Assembly: GCA_904846265.1 (NCBI GenBank)
Contig: CAJHAA010000004.1
Coordinates: 124,001-188,000 of the forward strand
Direction: 5' to 3'
DNA length: 64,000 nt
Source of the DNA: Psychrobacter immobilis
Lineage (GTDB): Bacteria > Pseudomonadota > Gammaproteobacteria > Pseudomonadales > Moraxellaceae
This document shows positions 18,485 through 28,339 of this stretch, in pieces; the first letter of the stretch is position 1, and the number at the start of each line of letters is the position of its first letter. The translations under genes and the position numbers were made by a program. The notes beneath the pieces were generated by a model. The model saw only the letters and a list, made by a program, of their open reading frames with translations. It did not search any database and was not told where the DNA came from.

Positions 18485-19570
18485 ATGTACGGCGTTTTAA
18501 TGATTGATATCGATAGTACCGCACTGACAGCAGAAGATGTCAGCTTAATCAAACAGGCACAAGTGGGCGGGGTGATTTTATTTGCCCGAAACGTTGCAGA
18601 TGCGGCACAAGTACGGGCGTTGTGTGACGACATACGTTATCACAACCCGGACATATTAATCGGTGTCGACCAAGAAGGTGGACGAGTCGCACGCCTACGC
18701 AATGGCTTTACCCCACTACCTGCCATGGGCAAGCTTGGGGAGTTATTCAATCAAGAGCCTAACCATGCGCTAAGCTGTGCTTACGATTGTGGCTATCTAA
18801 TGGCAACAGAAGTATTGGCCGTGGGCATTGATCTCAGTTTTGCCCCAGTACTTGACAGAGATGGCATCAGCCAAGTCATCGGAGATCGTAGCTTTCATCA
18901 AGAGCCGCAAGCGATCATTGCGCTGGCGACTCAGTTTATGCGCGGTATGAAAGCCGCTGGCATGGCAACCACAGGTAAGCATTTCCCCGGTCATGGTGCC
19001 ATTGCGCCTGATTCGCATGTGGCTGAAGCCATCGACACGCGTAGCTTAGATGAGATTATGCATAGCGATATGCAGCCTTTTGCCCAAACCTTACCGTGGC
19101 TTGATGCCTTAATGCCTGCCCATGTTATTTTTTCGCAAGTCGATGATAAGCCAGCAGGTTTTTCTAAAATTTGGCTCAAGGACATCATACGGGATCAGCT
19201 AAAGTTTGATGGGGTCTTATTCTCTGATGATCTTTGTATGGCAGGTGCTCAAGCCGCGGGCGATGTCAGCGCACGTGTGAAAGCCGCGATTGAAGCGGGT
19301 TGTGATATTGCGCTGGTTTGTAATGATCGCGTCGCCGCCCATGAAGCCGCAGAGACCGCACAAGAGCTGCCTTATCCCAATCAAAACCGTATTAAAACAA
19401 TGTGCGGACAGATACCAACATGGGAAGGTGATCTAGAATCAACTTGCCAACAATTTGACTATTGGCAACAGGCAAAGCAAAACGTGACTCAAACCTTTTT
19501 TAATCCTCAATCTGAGGCACAAGCGACTCGCAGCGCTACTGAATTAAAAGATCCGACCGCTTATAAGTAA
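18485..19570 (+). CDS. nagZ: Beta-N-acetylhexosaminidase
   Basis: A 361-residue glycoside hydrolase family 3 enzyme of the cytoplasm that removes GlcNAc from anhydro-muropeptides during cell-wall recycling. GVDQEGGRVARL is at about 60-71, the catalytic loop KHFPGHGA at 165-172, and the nucleophile region LFSDDLCM at about 245-252. The ATG has AAGGATTACGCA in front. The length is typical. Recycling products of NagZ control AmpC induction in some bacteria, but no amp genes are visible here. Confidence 0.96.
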   Translation: MYGVLMIDIDSTALTAEDVSLIKQAQVGGVILFARNVADAAQVRALCDDIRYHNPDILIGVDQEGGRVARLRNGFTPLPAMGKLGELFNQEPNHALSCAYDCGYLMATEVLAVGIDLSFAPVLDRDGISQVIGDRSFHQEPQAIIALATQFMRGMKAAGMATTGKHFPGHGAIAPDSHVAEAIDTRSLDEIMHSDMQPFAQTLPWLDALMPAHVIFSQVDDKPAGFSKIWLKDIIRDQLKFDGVLFSDDLCMAGAQAAGDVSARVKAAIEAGCDIALVCNDRVAAHEAAETAQELPYPNQNRIKTMCGQIPTWEGDLESTCQQFDYWQQAKQNVTQTFFNPQSEAQATRSATELKDPTAYK

Positions 19571-19626
19571 TCGCTTATCATTAGATACTTATCATTAGCC
19601 ACCTATAAACAACAGCCTTAACAAAA

Positions 19627-19660
19627 TAAAAAACCGCACCTTTATAAGATGTGGTTTTTT
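19627..19660. terminator. Terminator between nagZ and the OmpA-like gene
   Basis: Arms AAAAAACCGCA and TGTGGTTTTTT, with one mismatch, between convergent genes; A-run and T-run on the two sides. Confidence 0.7.
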
Positions 19661-19693
19661 AAATTAGTAATGACTCAATCAATTTTCTGTGCA

Positions 19694-21289
19694 TTAATTG
19701 GCTGGATCTACTGCCGTACCTTGAGTGGCATCATCACCATCAGGCAATAAGTCATCGTTATTGCTATCCAGAGGGTTTAAGTCTGGGTCAAGCGCATCAT
19801 TACTAATAATCATACCATCGTTTGCACTGGCCATCTCGTCATTGACTATAAATTCAATACGGCGATTACGGAAGCGACCCTGCTCAGTTGAGTTATCAGC
19901 GATAGGTTCTGATTCACCCATGCCTTTCGTCATCAATTTACTAGCATCAACACCTTGAGATACCAAATACTCTTTCACTGCCTCAGCGCGATCACGAGAC
20001 AATTCTACATTGTAAGAATCTGATGCCTGACTGTCAGTATGACCGATAATCGTCAGCTTCATATTCGGTACTTCGTTGATGATCTTAGCAGCGCGGTCAA
20101 GCAGCTCTTTATTGACATCAGGAATGACCGCCTCATCCACTTCAAAGTTGATAACCTGAATACTCAATGCACGAGCCACATCACGTGGATCTGGGTTTTT
20201 ACCAAGATTGGTCATAGCAACATCCGCAGCTGCCAAACTATTATCAATCTCACCCTGCAAATCTAATGGCCCTTCGGCTTGTATGGTCATTGCAGGAACA
20301 GCCGCTTGTAAGTCAGCCACTAGCTTATCTAATGCCGCTGCATCAGGCGCATTGACAGTGATCACATCGCCTTTGATGATCATGCTCGCATTTGGTACAT
20401 TTTTGACGATAGGTAAGATAGTAGCTAGCTGAGCCGCCGCTGGCATATCTACTGCAAAATTATCATCGACATCAGCACGGCATTTATTGGCTTCTTCACC
20501 AAATGCACTGGTTAACGCATTCATTACATTGGTCTGCAAGGTCTCGTCTCCCACATTCATACGGCAAGCATACAGCTCACTATTTTCACCAGTCGCAATG
20601 CGCAATGATGCAGGCTCAATATCACCTGCCACTGCCAACTGACCCTCTCCCTGCGCTGCTTGTTGGGCAGTAGCCACCGGTGTGGCGACAGGCTCAGGGT
20701 TCTCTTGGCAACCACGAAGTAAAGCCCAAGCCAATGCGCCTAAAATAATCAAGCCAATAATGGGGAGCAATGCTTTCATAAAGCTGCCTTGCTGCTCTTC
20801 TTCGCGTTGCAATGGAGCGGTGCTCACCGTATCAGAGATACGTGCGCCAGCAGCAGGCGTCGCTGCCAACATACCGACTGGCAGAACGGCGCTTGCCCAC
20901 GCAGGGATATAACGCTGATAACTATCGAGATTATCATTTAAAAACTGCGGCACTGGTGTGGTACCTGCCAAGCTTTTGATTTCGTGAAAAGCCAGTGGCG
21001 CTGCCATCGCTATCAGTCCGCGCGAAGACGTTGCATCGACATTATGCTTGCCTGCCAGCTCACGAGCGATTTGATCACGTTGCGAATCATCGCTCCATAC
21101 ACGGTCATAAAAACCTTGGTCGTCACGAGTGATATTCTCATTTGCAAAACGATTATAAGTATCGTTATCTGCTAAGCGGGCCGCAAAAATAGCGTAGAAC
21201 TGCTCCAGTAGCCCCTTTTTAGCGGGACTATGATCATCTTCCAGCACGGCTGGGCTGACTGTACGCGTCAAATGACTGATAATATCCAT
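19694..21289 (-). CDS. Membrane-anchored OmpA-family protein
   Basis: A 531-residue protein. The order is: an all-helical N-terminal domain (1-140, similar to DUF937/YidB-like domains), a linker, one membrane span (about 172-192), a BON-like domain with two conserved Cys (LYACRMNVGD and EANKCRADV), and an OmpA C-terminal peptidoglycan-binding domain (about 380-490: NFEVDEAVIPDVN, GHTDSQASDSYN, LSRDRAEAV, NRRIEFIV). The tail is Asp/Asn-rich. The likely topology has the N-terminal domain in the cytoplasm and the OmpA domain reaching the wall. It has a paralog just upstream. Confidence 0.85.
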   Translation of the reverse strand: MDIISHLTRTVSPAVLEDDHSPAKKGLLEQFYAIFAARLADNDTYNRFANENITRDDQGFYDRVWSDDSQRDQIARELAGKHNVDATSSRGLIAMAAPLAFHEIKSLAGTTPVPQFLNDNLDSYQRYIPAWASAVLPVGMLAATPAAGARISDTVSTAPLQREEEQQGSFMKALLPIIGLIILGALAWALLRGCQENPEPVATPVATAQQAAQGEGQLAVAGDIEPASLRIATGENSELYACRMNVGDETLQTNVMNALTSAFGEEANKCRADVDDNFAVDMPAAAQLATILPIVKNVPNASMIIKGDVITVNAPDAAALDKLVADLQAAVPAMTIQAEGPLDLQGEIDNSLAAADVAMTNLGKNPDPRDVARALSIQVINFEVDEAVIPDVNKELLDRAAKIINEVPNMKLTIIGHTDSQASDSYNVELSRDRAEAVKEYLVSQGVDASKLMTKGMGESEPIADNSTEQGRFRNRRIEFIVNDEMASANDGMIISNDALDPDLNPLDSNNDDLLPDGDDATQGTAVDPAN

Positions 21290-21753
21290 AATACAATTCT
21301 CCTATTAATGCCTATATTAGTATCGATTTATATAATTAAAATATTCAAAAAACACCAGATAAAATAATGATTTGAAATAAGAACCATGACAGCTAAAACC
21401 ATCTTGACCCTGTTCAATTTTCATCATTATAAAAGTATTAAGTCAGTGTTAACAATCAACAGGTTGTTGTACAAATGATACGTTAGGTAATATTTCAAGT
21501 GTCACACGTAACCAAAAACATGGCAAATAACCAATCATTAACCCAGTGAGAAGCCATAAAAGAATCAGTAAAACTTATGTATAGATGGAGAAACTACATC
21601 CTTTTTTCATATACTTTATGGTTTTTTAGATACTTCTAACTGGGTATCTACAGAAAAAATGGCGGTATAAGCAACTTATACCGCCATCTTTACTTGATAA
21701 CTTGTTTCAATGGATAGGTGATTAAACAATCGTTAAACACCTCTATTATCCAA
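21290..21753. other. Spacer between the two paralogs
   Basis: Contains the terminator of the upstream paralog at 21659-21687 and must contain the promoter of the OmpA-family gene. A further short dyad TAGATAC with GTATCTA lies at about 21627-21650. No gene is evident. Confidence 0.4.
21659..21687 (-). terminator. Terminator of the OmpA-domain-minus paralog
   Basis: Perfect 13-base arms ATGGCGGTATAAG and CTTATACCGCCAT around a three-base loop, followed by a T-run on the minus strand. It separates the paralogs into two transcription units. Confidence 0.9.
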
Positions 21754-23382
21754 TCATTTATTCCTTACTTGTGCAGGTTCAGCGATGATGAGTGTGCTTG
21801 CCATATCATCTACCTCCGATTCTGAAATAGAACCTGACGGTCTGTTATTCATCGGTGCATTGTTAGGGGTATTGTTAGGAATGTTACTGGGAATATTGTT
21901 GGCATTGTTACTATAATTGTTGGGTGCAGGATTAGGTACGATACGATCGCCTGTATCATCATCTGCTGCTTGGAACTCTCCAGACCCACCGTTGTTATAG
22001 TCATTAGCATACTGATTGTTGGCAGCTCCCTCATTCTCAAACTGGTTATTCGTATTATTCATTGCATTGGCATCGTTATTTTCAGGCAATGGTAGTGGTG
22101 CAGTACTATCGATGACCATGGCAGGTATCAAAGTACGCATATCCGTAACCAGTCGTTGCAAGAGCATACTATCTGGCGCTTCTAACATAAGACGATCATT
22201 CTGCAAATGTAGGCGTGCAAATGGCGTAGACCTAATCATCGTCAAGACATTGGGCAGTACTTCCTCTGGTAAATTGGCAATACTACTAGCAATTCCAGCC
22301 TGTACTGTCAATTCGCAAATACTCGCTTGCTCACCAAAGCTGGTATTGAGCGCTTGTTGCAAGGTGCTTTGCAGCGCTGCATCGCCAATGGTAGCGCTAC
22401 AGGCATACAGACTACCGCTGTTATCTACGCCAACGATGAGCTCAATGGGAGTCATGACCTGCGCTACTGGTGCAAGCGTTGGTGCTACCACAACAGGCAT
22501 TGTCGCAGCGGCTTCTACAGGCGGCGCGTTGTTCGGTCTGATTAATATTGCCCAAGCAGCAAGCCCTATCGCGGCAATGGCTACTATTAACAAACCCACC
22601 CGTACCACTAAATCATTACGTTGATTGCGAGTACGCACTTTTTCTTGCTTCATACTGCTATTTTCTGCCAAATGATGCGTGGATGGATTGGCATGAATGG
22701 CGCCAGTATGAGCGCTAAAATGACCATCGGTATCACCTATCCTCATACTTTCTACATCAGTATTTCCAATATCTTTTTTATCTGCTGTATCAGCATTTTG
22801 TCTATAAGCGGCTGTCGCTGCGGCGATCGTACTGGTATCTATATGAGAATTTTTCCGTCCATCCAAGGAGGTGTCACGCACTGGTACGCTATCAATATCT
22901 GCGGCGATGTGTGGGTGTGCTTCTGATGCGCTATCGACGTTTTGAGGAGCAGTAATAATAGGTGCTGACCACATCGGTAAATACTGACGCAGTGCCGCCT
23001 GCTCTCCCTGCAAAAATGCTGGCAAAAACTGTCCGTTTGCCAATACTGTCAGCTCACGATAAGCCAGTGGCGCGGCATTGATGAGCAGCTGTAACGTAGC
23101 AGACTCATCAATATGATGGGTAGCAGACAGCTCTCGGATCATAAGCTGCTGTATGCTTTTATCTTGCCACAGTTGTTCGAACAGTGGACTTTCTGTGACT
23201 CTATCAACCATCCCTTGCTCGGCGCAGATAAATTGTGAGTACACTTGCGGCAAGGCGAGACGTGATGCCAAGATGGCATAAAACTGCTCCAATAAGCTGA
23301 TGTAAGCCACACTATCATGACTATTGCGCTCACCTATGACAGCTGGCGTTACGGTCTTTTCTAATTGGTCGATAATACTCAT
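21754..23382 (-). CDS. Paralog of the OmpA-family protein, lacking the OmpA domain
   Basis: A 542-residue protein that repeats the architecture of its downstream neighbour: the same helical N-terminal domain (LLEQFYAI..R start, APLAYRELTVLANGQFLPAFL), a long Asp/His/Ser-rich linker (about 145-255), one membrane span (258-281) and the BON-like domain with the same two Cys (LYACSATIGD, QASICELTV). In place of the OmpA domain it ends in an Asn-rich low-complexity tail (about 435-520). So it is probably anchored in the inner membrane but cannot bind peptidoglycan in the same way. Function unknown. Confidence 0.8.
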   Translation of the reverse strand: MSIIDQLEKTVTPAVIGERNSHDSVAYISLLEQFYAILASRLALPQVYSQFICAEQGMVDRVTESPLFEQLWQDKSIQQLMIRELSATHHIDESATLQLLINAAPLAYRELTVLANGQFLPAFLQGEQAALRQYLPMWSAPIITAPQNVDSASEAHPHIAADIDSVPVRDTSLDGRKNSHIDTSTIAAATAAYRQNADTADKKDIGNTDVESMRIGDTDGHFSAHTGAIHANPSTHHLAENSSMKQEKVRTRNQRNDLVVRVGLLIVAIAAIGLAAWAILIRPNNAPPVEAAATMPVVVAPTLAPVAQVMTPIELIVGVDNSGSLYACSATIGDAALQSTLQQALNTSFGEQASICELTVQAGIASSIANLPEEVLPNVLTMIRSTPFARLHLQNDRLMLEAPDSMLLQRLVTDMRTLIPAMVIDSTAPLPLPENNDANAMNNTNNQFENEGAANNQYANDYNNGGSGEFQAADDDTGDRIVPNPAPNNYSNNANNIPSNIPNNTPNNAPMNNRPSGSISESEVDDMASTLIIAEPAQVRNK

Positions 23383-23699
23383 AGATTACTGCCTCTTTCG
23401 GCCTTTATTTTAAATTTACCAAGGCATGAAACGTTTATTTTACTTGTCGTTAGCGTCTGTATTCTTGGATACCGCTCTCATTTAACCCACCATTACCGTC
23501 AAGATACGAAGCATTACTCAATTTGCCTGACAGCCTGCTATATTATTCACTATAAAAGCATATAAATGCACTATTTTGTCACATAATAAGTTTTTGCATT
23601 GTCATAACTACTGTTAGTATTACTTTATTATAAATAGCTCATGCTTAATAATTGCTTGTCAGTCCTATTTAGTTTGCACTCAGCCATAATGCGTAGGCT
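23383..23699. other. Divergent spacer before the rhomboid gene
   Basis: A 317-base AT-rich gap with no recognisable feature beyond presumed promoters. Confidence 0.35.
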
Positions 23700-24365
23700 T
23701 TGAACATTGTTATTCATCACCTTGTCACATATCAGGCGCAGCCTAAGGATTTTCCTTTGTTCAATCATACGACCCTTATTATTATTATCACAGTTATTGT
23801 CAGCTTAGTGGCATGGCAAAACAAAACAGTATTTAATCGGCTTATTTTTTATCCGCCAGCGGTAAATAATGGGCAGTGGGATCGTTTTGTCACGCATGGC
23901 TTTATTCATGCCGATAGCATGCACCTGCTCTTTAATATGTTTACTTTATACTTTTTCGGTCGTGCTATTGAAGGACTGTATCAGCCGTTCTTATTTGGCT
24001 ATGGTTTTGTGGTCTTTTACGTATTGGCCATTATCATTGCGATGATTCCAAGCTACCTCAAGAATAAAAACAATGCGAGCTATCTAAGCCTTGGCGCGTC
24101 AGGCGGTGTATCAGCCGTATTGTTTGCTTTTATTTTGCTGGCACCGTGGGAAAAAATCTACTTATTCGCGGTTATTCCTATACCTGCGATATTATTCGCC
24201 GTCGCTTATATCGCTTATAGTATCTATGCAGACAAACGGGGCGGCTCTAATATCAATCATATGGCGCATATGTGGGGCGGCGCGTTTGGGGTTATTGCCA
24301 CGATTATTTTAGAACCGCAAGTCCTACCGCATTTTATCAATGCGCTATTATCGCCTGGGCTTTAA
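23700..24365 (+). CDS. Rhomboid family intramembrane serine protease
   Basis: About 221 residues with six hydrophobic segments. The catalytic dyad is Ser at about 134 in GASGGVSAV and His at about 190 in NHMAHMWGG. HLLFNMFTLYFFG is the conserved HxxxN loop of TM2. No ATG is available at the N-terminus, so translation must start at a TTG; the one at 23700 is assumed, and a start at the TTG before FNHTTL (23757) is possible. Substrates cannot be inferred. It stands alone on the plus strand. Confidence 0.88.
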   Translation: MNIVIHHLVTYQAQPKDFPLFNHTTLIIIITVIVSLVAWQNKTVFNRLIFYPPAVNNGQWDRFVTHGFIHADSMHLLFNMFTLYFFGRAIEGLYQPFLFGYGFVVFYVLAIIIAMIPSYLKNKNNASYLSLGASGGVSAVLFAFILLAPWEKIYLFAVIPIPAILFAVAYIAYSIYADKRGGSNINHMAHMWGGAFGVIATIILEPQVLPHFINALLSPGL

Positions 24366-24440
24366 ATTTAGTAATGAAGCTTAGTAATGAAGTTTAGTGA
24401 TAAAAATTGAAATAAAACTCAGTGATAAAAAGTGAAATGA
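24363..24440 (+). repeat. Short degenerate tandem repeats after the rhomboid gene
   Basis: Directly from the stop codon: copies of TTTAGTAATGAAG, TTAGTAATGAAG and TTTAGTGATAAAAATTGAAA, then CAGTGATAAAAAGTGAAA. They look like slippage products of a 12-25 base unit. Confidence 0.5.
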
Positions 24441-24547
24441 GCACTTGGGTTATGATGACAGTTTAAGTCACTAAGAGATGATTAACGTCGCGTTATGTTT
24501 TGCACAAACTTATACTCAACAAACTATTTAAGAATTTGATAATTATT

Positions 24548-25513
24548 ATGATAATAGATGTTATTGGTGATATTCACGGCTACGCAGACAAGTTAGTTGG
24601 TTTATTAGCGCAGCTAGGTTACGTTCATAATGGCACGTACTTTGTACCGCCAGTAGGGCATCGGGCCTTATTCATCGGTGACTTGATTGACCGAGGACCA
24701 CAGCAATTGGCTACCTTAGAGATTGTTTTTGCCATGTTAGATGCTAACGTGGCAGATGCGATAATGGGTAATCATGAATATAATGCCCTCGCCTTTGCCA
24801 CACTTGACCCTGATAACTCCAGCCAATATCTGCGCTCGCACAATGACATACATACGCGCCAACATGCCGCATTTTTAGCCGAAATAGCTTTTGGCTCAGA
24901 GCGTCATCAATATTGGCTTAATCGGTTATATGAGCTGCCTTTATGGATTGAAACAGACGACGCTTGTTTTGTTCATGCCTGCTGGGATGTCGATAGTATG
25001 GCGGTATTGCAGCCATTATTGACTGACGACAATTGTTTAACGCCGCACGGGCTAGTCGCCACTGCCAAAGAAAACACGGCGCCATTTGACGCGCTAGAGC
25101 GGGTATTAAAAGGTGTAGAAACAGCATTACCCGACGGCATGGTCATGGTCGATAAAGAAGGCACTGAGCGCAAGCGCGTTCGAGTATGCTGGTGGCTTGA
25201 CGGACTGAATAAGCGCCGTCTTTATGAGGTGGCGCGTGCGCCTGCATCAGCATTGGCTCAGATTCCAAAAGATGTGTTAGCTGAAAATATTGATTTCGCT
25301 CTGAAAACGAATAAAGCGGTATTTGTCGGTCATTATTGGTTAACTGGCACGCCTGAGCCACTGAGTTCACAAGTTGCCTGTACTGATTATTCAGCGGCGG
25401 TAGACAGCGGATATCTGACTTGTTATCAGCTCAATACTGAGCAACCATTGCCACTAAAAGCCAGTAACTTTCTCCAATATCGCCATGATAAAACGGTAAA
25501 CCCCAATCCATAA
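24548..25513 (+). CDS. Metallophosphoesterase (calcineurin-like)
   Basis: A 321-residue calcineurin-like phosphoesterase related to bacterial Ser/Thr phosphatases and diadenosine tetraphosphatases. The metal-binding motifs are GDIHG (residues 7-11), GDLIDRG and GNHEYNA, with a later FVHACWD and VGHYWL supplying His ligands. I use ATG 24548 because homologues begin directly at the first metal motif; the frame extends to a TTG at 24500 with no better ribosome site. The substrate (protein phosphate, Ap4A or other) is not clear. Confidence 0.85.
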   Translation: MIIDVIGDIHGYADKLVGLLAQLGYVHNGTYFVPPVGHRALFIGDLIDRGPQQLATLEIVFAMLDANVADAIMGNHEYNALAFATLDPDNSSQYLRSHNDIHTRQHAAFLAEIAFGSERHQYWLNRLYELPLWIETDDACFVHACWDVDSMAVLQPLLTDDNCLTPHGLVATAKENTAPFDALERVLKGVETALPDGMVMVDKEGTERKRVRVCWWLDGLNKRRLYEVARAPASALAQIPKDVLAENIDFALKTNKAVFVGHYWLTGTPEPLSSQVACTDYSAAVDSGYLTCYQLNTEQPLPLKASNFLQYRHDKTVNPNP

Positions 25514-25612
25514 AATTGGTACTATTGCCCCCGCTTTCTTATTAAAAATCAAACTTGGCTTTACGAAGGCAACAAAACTTTTGTATGATGGTCTTTTTGA
25601 GGATATCAAAGC

Positions 25613-26173
25613 ATGAGCACCACAACAGCTACTGTTAACACGATGGATCAAAACAGCCCTATCTCCTCCCCTGCTGGTCAGCCGAAAGTTGGCATTATTA
25701 TGGGATCACAATCTGATTGGGCAACTATGAGTGCGGCAGCGCAATTGCTCGCAGACTTTGATATCGCTTTTGATTGTGAAGTGGTTTCAGCACACCGTAC
25801 CCCTGATAGATTGTTTGACTATGCAAAAAGCGCAAAAGATAACGGTCTACAAGTTATCATCGCTGGTGCTGGTGGTGCTGCTCATCTGCCTGGCATGTGT
25901 GCCAGTCAAACGCCGTTACCTGTGTTTGGTGTTCCTGTAAAATCTTCTATGCTCAGCGGTTGGGATAGTCTCTTGTCTATCGTACAGATGCCTAAAGGCG
26001 TCGCAGTTGGCACATTAGCGATTGGCTCAGCAGGCGCTTACAATGCTGCCCTGCTTGCGATTCAAGTGTTAGCGCTGCATGATGAGACCATTGCGGCTAA
26101 GCTGGACAATCTGCGCCAAATGCAAACTGATACTATCCTTGCTAGCCCAACGCCCGGCATTATCCATAGCTAA
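25613..26173 (+). CDS. purE: N5-carboxyaminoimidazole ribonucleotide mutase
   Basis: PurE moves the carboxyl group of N5-CAIR to carbon 4, giving CAIR in purine synthesis. It has 186 residues, with a 25-residue N-terminal extension before the core. The class I motifs [15 protein letters not shown] and [11 protein letters not shown] are intact. The start follows GAGGATATCAAAGC. purK is next, but a hairpin at 26267 lies between them. Confidence 0.96.
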   Translation: MSTTTATVNTMDQNSPISSPAGQPKVGIIMGSQSDWATMSAAAQLLADFDIAFDCEVVSAHRTPDRLFDYAKSAKDNGLQVIIAGAGGAAHLPGMCASQTPLPVFGVPVKSSMLSGWDSLLSIVQMPKGVAVGTLAIGSAGAYNAALLAIQVLALHDETIAAKLDNLRQMQTDTILASPTPGIIHS

Positions 26174-26266
26174 TTACCTGTCTTTGATAGCGGTTCTTGA
26201 ATCCCTTTATTGAGACATAGCGGCTATTTACTTGATATTTATTTTTAGATGGGTTTTACTTAATAC

Positions 26267-26287
26267 AAGGTGCATGTAATGCACCTT
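26267..26287 (+). terminator. Hairpin between purE and purK
   Basis: Perfect 9-base arms AAGGTGCAT and ATGCACCTT around GTA, followed by TTTTCC. It may partly terminate or process the purE transcript before purK. Confidence 0.65.
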
Positions 26288-26363
26288 TTCCTATTTTAAT
26301 AGATGACTTTTTACCTTTTATTACACCCAAAATATTATTCATTTTTAACTCAAAGAGCCTGCC

Positions 26364-27722
26364 ATGACTACAGCGAACGCTTACCCTGTTACCCAAACCA
26401 TTCGTACCATCGGTATTTTAGGCGGTGGTCAGCTTGGTATGATGCTTGCCGAAGCAGCGATGCCACTTGGCTACCAATGTGTGTTTTTAGAAGACAGCGC
26501 TGACTGCCCTGCTAGCCTATACGGTCGCGTCTTTCATAGCGATCAATTGGAAGACTTCATCGCAGCAGCAGATGTTTTCACCTTAGAGTTTGAAAACACA
26601 CCGACGGCGACAGTTGAACAGCTGACTGATCTGTCAAAATCAGGTAGCAAACAAGGTATGTTTCCGCCATTGATTGCGCTTGATATCGCTCAAGACCGCT
26701 TGAAAGAAAAGCAAATGTTCAATTCACTTGATATTGCTACCGTGCCCTTTATGGCTGTCAACTCTGAAGCGGATTTGCAGCAAGCCTGTCATGAATTAGG
26801 ACTGCCTATCGTCCTAAAAACCAGCCGTGGCGGTTATGATGGCAAAGGTCAGTTCGTGATTAGACAAGACAGTGATATCAAGGCGGCATGGCAAAATCTT
26901 AAAGATGCAGTTACGGGTAAGGGCTCACTAACGCCAACGCCTGCACCTTTGATTGCAGAAGGTTTTATTAACTTTAGCCGCGAGCTTTCTATTATCGCCG
27001 CACGCGCACAAAATGGTCAGGTTCGTTGCTACGATTTGGTCGAAAACCATCATCATAATGGTATTTTAGCCAAGACCCAAGCGCCTGCCGTTGGCACCAG
27101 TCATTTATTCAAACAAGCAACCGATGCCATCACCAAGATCATGAACCACTTAGACTATGTTGGTGTGATGGCACTTGAGCTCTTTGTGACCAAAGATGCG
27201 CGTGGCCATGACATGCTACTCGCTAATGAAATTGCGCCGCGTGTGCATAATTCAGGACATTGGAGCATTGAAGGCGCTGTCACTAGCCAGTTCGAAAACC
27301 ACATCCGCGCCGTCGTCAATCTGCCATTAGGTGATACCGACAACGTGCATCCAGCGATTATGCTCAATGTCTTGGGACAATATCCAGATATCAGCGACGT
27401 ACTAAATATCGATGGCGCACACTATCATAGCTACCACAAAGCAGAACGCGATGACCGCAAAATTGCGCATATTACCTTGATGCCCAATGATGTTGCCGAC
27501 TTAGAACCTGCTTTGGCCAAGCTCGTCGCGACGCTACCCAATAAAATGGGACTTGAGAAAAAACCATCTGCGATTGATAGCCAGCCAAAAGCGGCAGATA
27601 GTCTAATCACTACTGACAATAACAATGACAATATTTTAGAGAGTATAGAAGTCAATATCGATGACAGCCAAACAACTCAGGCTATCGACGCTACGGCAAA
27701 AACAGAAAAGGTTAAGAAATAA
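26364..27722 (+). CDS. purK: 5-(carboxyamino)imidazole ribonucleotide synthase
   Basis: PurK carboxylates AIR to N5-CAIR with ATP and bicarbonate, the step before PurE. The N-terminal GILGGGQLGMMLAEAA nucleotide fold, the ATP-grasp core (VLKTSRGGYDGKGQF, AEGFINFSRELS) and EIAPRVHNSGHWSIEGA are all present. The core ends near residue 390, and a tail of about 60 Asp/Asn/Thr-rich residues follows that usual PurK proteins (about 355-400 residues) lack. The stop overlaps the start of yaiI by one base, implying coupled translation. Confidence 0.96.
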   Translation: MTTANAYPVTQTIRTIGILGGGQLGMMLAEAAMPLGYQCVFLEDSADCPASLYGRVFHSDQLEDFIAAADVFTLEFENTPTATVEQLTDLSKSGSKQGMFPPLIALDIAQDRLKEKQMFNSLDIATVPFMAVNSEADLQQACHELGLPIVLKTSRGGYDGKGQFVIRQDSDIKAAWQNLKDAVTGKGSLTPTPAPLIAEGFINFSRELSIIAARAQNGQVRCYDLVENHHHNGILAKTQAPAVGTSHLFKQATDAITKIMNHLDYVGVMALELFVTKDARGHDMLLANEIAPRVHNSGHWSIEGAVTSQFENHIRAVVNLPLGDTDNVHPAIMLNVLGQYPDISDVLNIDGAHYHSYHKAERDDRKIAHITLMPNDVADLEPALAKLVATLPNKMGLEKKPSAIDSQPKAADSLITTDNNNDNILESIEVNIDDSQTTQAIDATAKTEKVKK

Positions 27723-28171
27723 TGCAGATTTGGGTAGATGCCGATTCGGTACCATTGATTGCCAAAGATTTGATTATCAAAACCGCTGAACGCACACAAA
27801 CCATGGCAATATTCGTCGCCAATCAGCCGATCAAACTGCGTAAGTCACCACTGCTTGTCATGACAGTGGTGCCATCAGGGTTTGATAAAGCCGATGATTA
27901 TATCGTTGAGAAAATACAGCCAGGCGATCTGGCTATTACTAGCGACATTCCTTTGGCTAATGATATTTTGGACAAAGGTGGTATGGTCTTGACCTCTCGC
28001 GGAATGGTCTATGACAAAAATAATATCAAGCAAAAGCTCAATATGCGTGATTTTATGGATACCATGCGCGGTACTGGCGTGCTCGAGCTACAAGAAATGA
28101 GTGGTCAAAAATCTTATGGCGATCGTGATAAAAAAGCTTTTGCTGATGGATTAAACAAGTTGGTACGCTAG
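27722..28171 (+). CDS. yaiI: YaiI/YqxD family protein (DUF188, UPF0178)
   Basis: A 149-residue cytoplasmic protein. The family pattern is clear: the N-terminal WVDADSVP acidic motif, DKADDYIVEKIQPGDLAITSDIPLA and the MRDFMDTMRGTG C-terminal stretch. The acidic motifs resemble PIN/NYN-type nucleases, but no activity is established for this family. It overlaps purK by one base (TAATG), so it is translated from the purK message. Confidence 0.9.
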   Translation: MQIWVDADSVPLIAKDLIIKTAERTQTMAIFVANQPIKLRKSPLLVMTVVPSGFDKADDYIVEKIQPGDLAITSDIPLANDILDKGGMVLTSRGMVYDKNNIKQKLNMRDFMDTMRGTGVLELQEMSGQKSYGDRDKKAFADGLNKLVR

Positions 28172-28253
28172 TTTTCACCCGCTTTGTCTTTGATTTTTTG
28201 ATCTTATCCACTTTGCAAACTGTATACACGCCATAACCAAACACTATGCAATC

Positions 28254-28285
28254 GGCACGCTTCATAACGAAGTGTGCCTTTTTTT
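28254..28285 (+). terminator. Terminator of the purK-yaiI unit
   Basis: Arms GGCACGCTTC and GAAGTGTGCC with a G:T pair and a five-base loop, followed by seven T. Confidence 0.85.
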
Positions 28286-28339
28286 CTTGATACGCTATAG
28301 TCAGTTTTTATAACAACGATAACGTACATAAGAATAGGA

